A DNA stretch of 38,489 nucleotides. Origin: a virus. Positions 34,306-38,489 of this stretch are shown in pieces. Position numbers and translations under genes: made by a program. The notes under the pieces were generated by a model. It ran no database searches, was not told the origin of the DNA, and worked only from the letters and a program-made list of their open reading frames with translations. The stretch covers positions 1 through 38,489 of IMG/VR virus record IMGVR_UViG_3300037119_000939, one strand, 5' to 3'. The first letter of the stretch is position 1. Every line of letters begins with the position of its first letter.

Positions 34306-35058
34306 CTAATCGCTGAGCAACTGCACGATCAGGTCCCTGGAACGTGTCCGGATGTCGTCATCCGGCCTACGTTCGGACCTCTGCGGCGAAGCGGCGCTGA
34401 CGTGGTTCATCGCCACGCCTAGCGCGAGCTCGTCGCTGGCCTTGCGAAGCGGGTCCACGGTGCGCGCCGGTGGCGCCTTGACCGTCTCGTCCGCTGAGTG
34501 AAGTTCGATGATCTGCTTCGCGATGCCGACCAGCGCCGCGCGCTCGTCCGCGGGGAGCGCGGCGAATTCGTCGGGCGCGGGGAGCGCTTTCCAGCCGGTG
34601 ACGCGCGTGTCGGCGTTCATCGGAGCCGGGGTCGCGGTGATCTCGTAGATGTCGAGCGCGGTGATGTGACGGCCTGCGCCCTTGCGCGGCTTGGCTTCGA
34701 GCGGGATGTAGCCGTAGCTGAAGCCGAGCGTGCCACTCTTGACGAGGCGCCAGGCGCCCTCGCCTCTGGGGATGGAGCGGTCGACCATGCCGTCTACGTG
34801 GACCTCTGAGCCCTTGACGGTGGCGCTTGAGGGCTCGATGTGGCCGATGATGTCGCCGTCTTCGACGGAGTGGTTCCAGCTCAGCGGGACCTTCTTTGCG
34901 AGCGGCACCCACTTGCCGAGCGCATCGACGACCGCCTGCGGCTCGACGACGTCGCCTTCGCGATCGATCGCCGACGTTGAGATAACCGCGCTGAACGTCC
35001 CCTGTTCGGTGTCGACGTTCGTGACGGTGGCCTTGAACAGCAGGGTCTCGGTGCTCAT
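34306..35058 (-). CDS. Prohead protease, HK97 gp4-like (S78)
   Basis: A 250-residue protein. The catalytic His is in LSWNHS (residues 59-64) and the nucleophile Ser in LGFSYGY (111-117), the usual order and spacing for HK97-type serine proteases. The fold starts with FSAVISTSAIDREGDVVEP. The C-terminal third is helical and charged, and may be a scaffold-like extension or be cleaved off. It is placed between portal and capsid, as in HK97. Confidence 0.88.
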   Translation of the reverse strand: MSTETLLFKATVTNVDTEQGTFSAVISTSAIDREGDVVEPQAVVDALGKWVPLAKKVPLSWNHSVEDGDIIGHIEPSSATVKGSEVHVDGMVDRSIPRGEGAWRLVKSGTLGFSYGYIPLEAKPRKGAGRHITALDIYEITATPAPMNADTRVTGWKALPAPDEFAALPADERAALVGIAKQIIELHSADETVKAPPARTVDPLRKASDELALGVAMNHVSAASPQRSERRPDDDIRTRSRDLIVQLLSD

Positions 35059-35102
35059 CGGCGCTTCTAAGCGTACCCTAGGCTCTCGCGAGCGGCGCTT
35101 AG

Positions 35103-37001
35103 TTAGCTAATCGTCATCGAGCAGCGGCAGTTCGGCGCGGAGCCCGGCTCGAAACCGGCGCTGAACTGCTCGCCGATGCCGACCGTCTCGCCGTCGAACT
35201 CCGCGTGACGCGCCGTGTCCGCCACCCAGGTCTTCATCCGGTGCTCATGGCCGGGCGACTGCTCGGATGCCGAGACGCGCGCGAACCGCGTCGCGTTCCC
35301 GGCGATGCTCGCTGACGCCGGATCGACGCGCTGCCCGCCCATCGCGCGCGCCATCGCGTCATCCACGCCCATCCGCTGAATGTCGGCCTCGGTGACGTCG
35401 TTCAGCCCCTGCGCGACGCCCTCGGCCATCGCCCGCAGGTAGTTGCGGACGCGCTTCATGTCGAAGTTGCCGCCGAGCAGCCGGGCGACATAGATCCCGC
35501 CCTCCGTCTCGACGATGCCGGACAAGAGCTTGTTCAGGTCGGCTGAGAGTTCGCGGTTCCAGCGCTCGGAGTCGAACGGGACCGACGCCTTGGAGCCCAG
35601 AGAGCGGTGCTGACGCCGGTAGAAGCGCATCAGCTCGCCCTTCGCCTGATCCACGTAGCCATGCTGACGCTCGATGTCGGCGCTCCGGCGAGGATGAAAC
35701 TGCGTGAGCGCTTTCTGAGGCGCTGAGCCGTCCTGCGGCGGCTCGCCGGGCTGCTGTGGTCCCATGACCATCGGTGACGGCTTCGGATTGTCTCCGACGA
35801 GCACGTTCAAGGGGGTGACGAGGTCGTCGCCGGTGTCGATCGGCGGGAGATTCAGCCGGGCTCGACCCTCGTTCGTGGTCATCACGGCGCGGCCGGTCGC
35901 GGAGACGAGGCTGGTGATCCGGTCGTCGCCCATGTGCTTCTCGTCGAGGTTGAACTCCCAGCAGAGGTCCGTGTTGCCGTAGACGCGGACGAGGAGGCGG
36001 AGGTTCAGCATCTTCGTGAACTCCTCGCAGTACGGCGGCAGCGTGTCCGTATAGAACATCGCTCGCGCCTGCTCAAGATCGCCTTCGAGGCCGACCATCG
36101 CGCGCGGAACGCCGTACTCGTCGGCGATCTGCCCCTTGATCCACTTGCGCAGGTCCAGCGCCTGCGCGTCCTTCGGGCTCACGCCGTAGGGACGGAGCTC
36201 CATGCCCTCCTCCAGGACCACGGGCATCTTGTTGCGGCGCTGAAGCCGGTTGTAGACGTCCTGCTCGAACCCCTTCGCCGCGTCATTTGACCACGCGGGC
36301 GCTTCGAGCGGACGGTAGATCCACGTCGGCTCGGTCAGCCCGGACTTTGCGAGCTCCACGTTCGCGGCCTGCATCGCCGCGTCCTCGGCGATCAGGTTGC
36401 GCAGCGTCTCCAGGTGGGAGAGACCGACGCGCGGATCGTTCGGGTTCTCCCCGCGCCAGTGCAGGATCCGATCGGCCGGGAAGTCGACGAACGTTCCCTG
36501 CAGCTGGTTGTGGATCCGATACGTGTCGACGTCGAACATGCCGGACCCGAGGAACTCGACGCGGCTGATCGGGACCCACTTGAAGTTCAGCCGGTCGCCG
36601 CCCGCGAGCGTGATGATCGCGACCGCGTCCGCCGATGTCAGGTAATCCCGGAACAGCGTCCGGACGAACTGGTCCGAAGGCACGGTCTCGGACGGATAGC
36701 GCATCGACAACGCCGCCGGATGACCGTAAGCGGGCTGGCGCTCCGCGTCATCGACCTCCTCATAGAGCCGGAGGTCGAGCTGGCCGACGTTGCGGACGAT
36801 CGTGTCGATCACGCTGCGGACCGCCGGGCTCTTTGAGTACATCCACGCATAGTTCGCGGTCTTCGCGGTCTGAAACGTCTCCATCACGCGCGCGCGACCA
36901 CCACCACCGAGCAGCGGGATCGGGCTCCAGCCCTGATCGAGCGCGCCGATGACTTCCGCCGTCCCGGTCAGCGCCTTCTGCCACGGCCATCGCCAGGTCA
37001 T
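35103..37001 (-). CDS. Portal protein fused to MuF-like minor head domain
   Basis: A 632-residue protein, with ATG at 37001 overlapping the terminase stop. Residues about 1-400 are an HK97-type portal: YAWMYSKSPAVRSVIDTIVRNVGQLDLRLYEE, FKWVPISRVEFLGSGMF, YRIHNQLQGTFVDFPADRILHWR. After a Pro/Gln-rich linker (about 415-440), residues 450-632 are a Mu gpF-like domain ending in the signature H..MKTWVADTARHAEFDGETV..GEQFSAGFEPGSAPNCRCSMT. Portal and MuF are usually separate genes, so this fusion puts an internal head protein on each portal subunit. Confidence 0.87.
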   Translation of the reverse strand: MTWRWPWQKALTGTAEVIGALDQGWSPIPLLGGGGRARVMETFQTAKTANYAWMYSKSPAVRSVIDTIVRNVGQLDLRLYEEVDDAERQPAYGHPAALSMRYPSETVPSDQFVRTLFRDYLTSADAVAIITLAGGDRLNFKWVPISRVEFLGSGMFDVDTYRIHNQLQGTFVDFPADRILHWRGENPNDPRVGLSHLETLRNLIAEDAAMQAANVELAKSGLTEPTWIYRPLEAPAWSNDAAKGFEQDVYNRLQRRNKMPVVLEEGMELRPYGVSPKDAQALDLRKWIKGQIADEYGVPRAMVGLEGDLEQARAMFYTDTLPPYCEEFTKMLNLRLLVRVYGNTDLCWEFNLDEKHMGDDRITSLVSATGRAVMTTNEGRARLNLPPIDTGDDLVTPLNVLVGDNPKPSPMVMGPQQPGEPPQDGSAPQKALTQFHPRRSADIERQHGYVDQAKGELMRFYRRQHRSLGSKASVPFDSERWNRELSADLNKLLSGIVETEGGIYVARLLGGNFDMKRVRNYLRAMAEGVAQGLNDVTEADIQRMGVDDAMARAMGGQRVDPASASIAGNATRFARVSASEQSPGHEHRMKTWVADTARHAEFDGETVGIGEQFSAGFEPGSAPNCRCSMTIS

Positions 37002-38416
37002 GCCGTCGCCTCCGCGTAACGCTGCTCGTAGACCGACTCTCGCGTGTCCTGCAGGCGCATCGCCAGGTCGCACGCTATCGCCAGCGCGATCAGCGCGTCG
37101 ATCTTCGCCCGCGACTTCTTCTTAGAGATCCTCCAGCCCGCATCCGTTTCTGCCGCCACCCCGGCCATGACGTGCTTCCACAGCTGACGATCGCCGTCGT
37201 GAACGATGCGGCCCTCACGGATCAGGTCATACAAGGCGTTGGAGGCCGGAACCATCCGCGTATGCGTCTGCGGGAACTCGATCATCGAGAGGCCTCGCTC
37301 CTCCAAGACCTCCGCCGAACGGTTAAAGCGCATCGGGTCGAAGCCAACCTCGCGGACGCGGCCGGTGTTCGCCAGCGCCACCAGATGATCCTCGACCTGC
37401 TCGATCCGGATCGGCTTATTCGGCTCCGGCGCCCAGATCCGGCAGCCGACATGCAGCTTGTCGCCGACGAGACCGACGACGACGACCGCCGAGGAGTCGA
37501 AGACCTGGCCGATGTCAACGCCGACCGTCCAGTGCTCCGCGGCGTTCAAGTTCACTTCGCCCTGGCACGCCTGCCATTCCGCCTCGTTGATCCACGGCTC
37601 CTCCGCGTCCGTCCAGATCCCGCACGCGAACCGCTTCCAGCGCCACGGCGTCATGCTCGGGCTGTTCTTCCGGCGCGCGAGCGTCGCAGGCGTCTGCCAC
37701 GACGCCGGATTCGCCCCGGCCACCACCCTCATATCGTCGAGATCGTCCGACTCCTCCAGCGCCCATTCATGCAGCACGAAACTCCCGTCCGGGCTCGTCG
37801 CCTGCCGATACGGACCCCTGCGCGTCATCCCGTGGTCATACGCCTGCTCCCGGATCAGCCCGAGCGGGCTCTCCGGATCTGCGCCAGCCGTCGAGATCGT
37901 GATCATCTGCCCATTCCGCGGACCCAGACCATCCCGGAACACGCCATACAACTCGGCCGACTTGTGCCGGTGAAGCTCGTCGACCAGCGCCAGCGTCGGG
38001 ATCACGCCGTCGCCCGTTGAGGCATCCGCCGACAGCACGCGGATCAGACAGTCCTTCTGGCCCCGGTAGCGAATGTGCATATACCCGCCTTTGACGTCGA
38101 ACTCCGACGCCAGATCCGAAGCATTGACCATCTTCGCCGCCTGACTGAACAGGATCCGCGCCTGATCCCGGCTCGCCGCGGCGATCACGCACTCCGCCTG
38201 CTCCGTCTTCGTCAAGTGGTACAAGGCGAGCGCTGACAGCATCGTCGTCTTGCCGTTCTTCTTCGGGATGATCGCGACCGTCTCGGTCACGCCGCGGAAG
38301 TAATCGCCCAGAATCGTCCGCTGAAACCGCTCCAACCGCATCTGACGGCCAGAATCCAGGCGCAGCAGACGACAGAACCGCGCGAAGTCCGTCACCGAAT
38401 AGGAACGCTTCGCCAC
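36998..38416 (-). CDS. terL: Terminase large subunit
   Basis: A 472-residue packaging ATPase and nuclease, starting with GTG at 38416. Walker A is PKKNGKTT (51-58), Walker B TLALVDEL (141-148) and the coupling motif STAG (175-178). The RNase-H-like nuclease has D301 in VGVDIG, D360 in GFDP, and a late Asp in KIDALIALAIA. The sequence follows the HK97/phiC31-type terminase family. No small subunit is visible upstream inside the window, but a fragment lies at 38440-38487. Confidence 0.93.
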   Translation of the reverse strand: MAKRSYSVTDFARFCRLLRLDSGRQMRLERFQRTILGDYFRGVTETVAIIPKKNGKTTMLSALALYHLTKTEQAECVIAAASRDQARILFSQAAKMVNASDLASEFDVKGGYMHIRYRGQKDCLIRVLSADASTGDGVIPTLALVDELHRHKSAELYGVFRDGLGPRNGQMITISTAGADPESPLGLIREQAYDHGMTRRGPYRQATSPDGSFVLHEWALEESDDLDDMRVVAGANPASWQTPATLARRKNSPSMTPWRWKRFACGIWTDAEEPWINEAEWQACQGEVNLNAAEHWTVGVDIGQVFDSSAVVVVGLVGDKLHVGCRIWAPEPNKPIRIEQVEDHLVALANTGRVREVGFDPMRFNRSAEVLEERGLSMIEFPQTHTRMVPASNALYDLIREGRIVHDGDRQLWKHVMAGVAAETDAGWRISKKKSRAKIDALIALAIACDLAMRLQDTRESVYEQRYAEATA

Positions 38417-38439
38417 CTAATCGTCTCGGCCGTCAACCA

Positions 38440-38487
38440 TTAGACGTCGAGTTTCCTACGCAGCCGCCCACCCGGCGTCTTTCTCTC
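38440..38487 (-). CDS. Partial basic C-terminus upstream of terminase
   Basis: An open frame from the window edge reads ERKTPGGRLRRKLDV before TAA. A basic, Arg/Lys-rich end right before the large terminase is compatible with the C-terminus of a small terminase subunit. It ends 24 bases before the GTG of the large subunit. Only 15 residues are present, so this is a hint. Confidence 0.35.
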   Translation of the reverse strand, partial: ERKTPGGRLRRKLDV

Positions 38488-38489
38488 CC

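Overview
The window reads as a nearly complete genome of a tailed siphovirus (long, probably flexible tail, HK97-type head), about 38.5 kb and visibly GC-rich. The host is probably a high-GC actinobacterium. That is inference from three things: a lysin with an Rpf (resuscitation-promoting factor) fold, a regulator whose N-terminus resembles the actinobacterial integration host factor mIHF, and several promoters placed so close to start codons that the mRNAs would be leaderless. I see no integrase, no phage repressor of a classical type, no DNA or RNA polymerase and no tRNA gene. A lytic or metagenome-derived phage fits best. The first 9 bases match the 3' end of an Illumina adapter, so the left edge is a contig end and not native sequence.

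Almost everything is transcribed leftwards (minus strand). From right to left: a fragment upstream of terminase; large terminase; portal fused to a MuF-type domain; prohead protease; HK97-fold major capsid protein; head-tail connector and head-closure protein; then an embedded sugar cassette (GT4 glycosyltransferase, GT2 glycosyltransferase, SDR epimerase/dehydratase, methyltransferase, small coiled-coil and zinc proteins); gp10-like and tail terminator proteins; major tail protein; tail assembly chaperone pair with a probable +1/-2 frameshift; a 1060-residue tape measure carrying two cell-wall hydrolase domains; a carbohydrate-binding tail protein, a polysaccharide-lyase-like tail protein, the Dit-like distal tail protein and the tail hub. 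Next comes lysis (two small membrane proteins and an amidase), then regulators, RecT with a PD-(D/E)XK exonuclease, an mIHF-HTH fusion, a resolvase-like nuclease and a RepA/DnaB-type ATPase. A second block of appendage-type proteins follows (secreted beta-helix, beta-rich proteins and a 19-residue-repeat fibre). Last are small genes including an HNH nuclease, which would lie next to terminase if the genome is circularised.

Five plus-strand islands interrupt this plan: the Rpf-like lysin (1052), a secreted zinc metalloprotease (13043), an HNH homing-type nuclease (24973), a ribbon-helix-helix pair (29123) and a five-gene cluster of small proteins (31817). Most have their own recognisable promoter. 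The most unusual signal is a set of short DNA modules shared by the beginnings and ends of otherwise different small genes at distant loci: a start module near 8.7, 29.5 and 32.7 kb, an end module near 8.3, 8.6, 28.9 and 32.9 kb, a conserved gene junction at 8.3 and 29.0 kb, and a duplicated tail at 32.5 and 32.7 kb. Together they suggest that small ORFs are shuffled at their start/stop overlaps. Most minus-strand neighbours are joined by ATGA or TGATG overlaps, so translation is heavily coupled.
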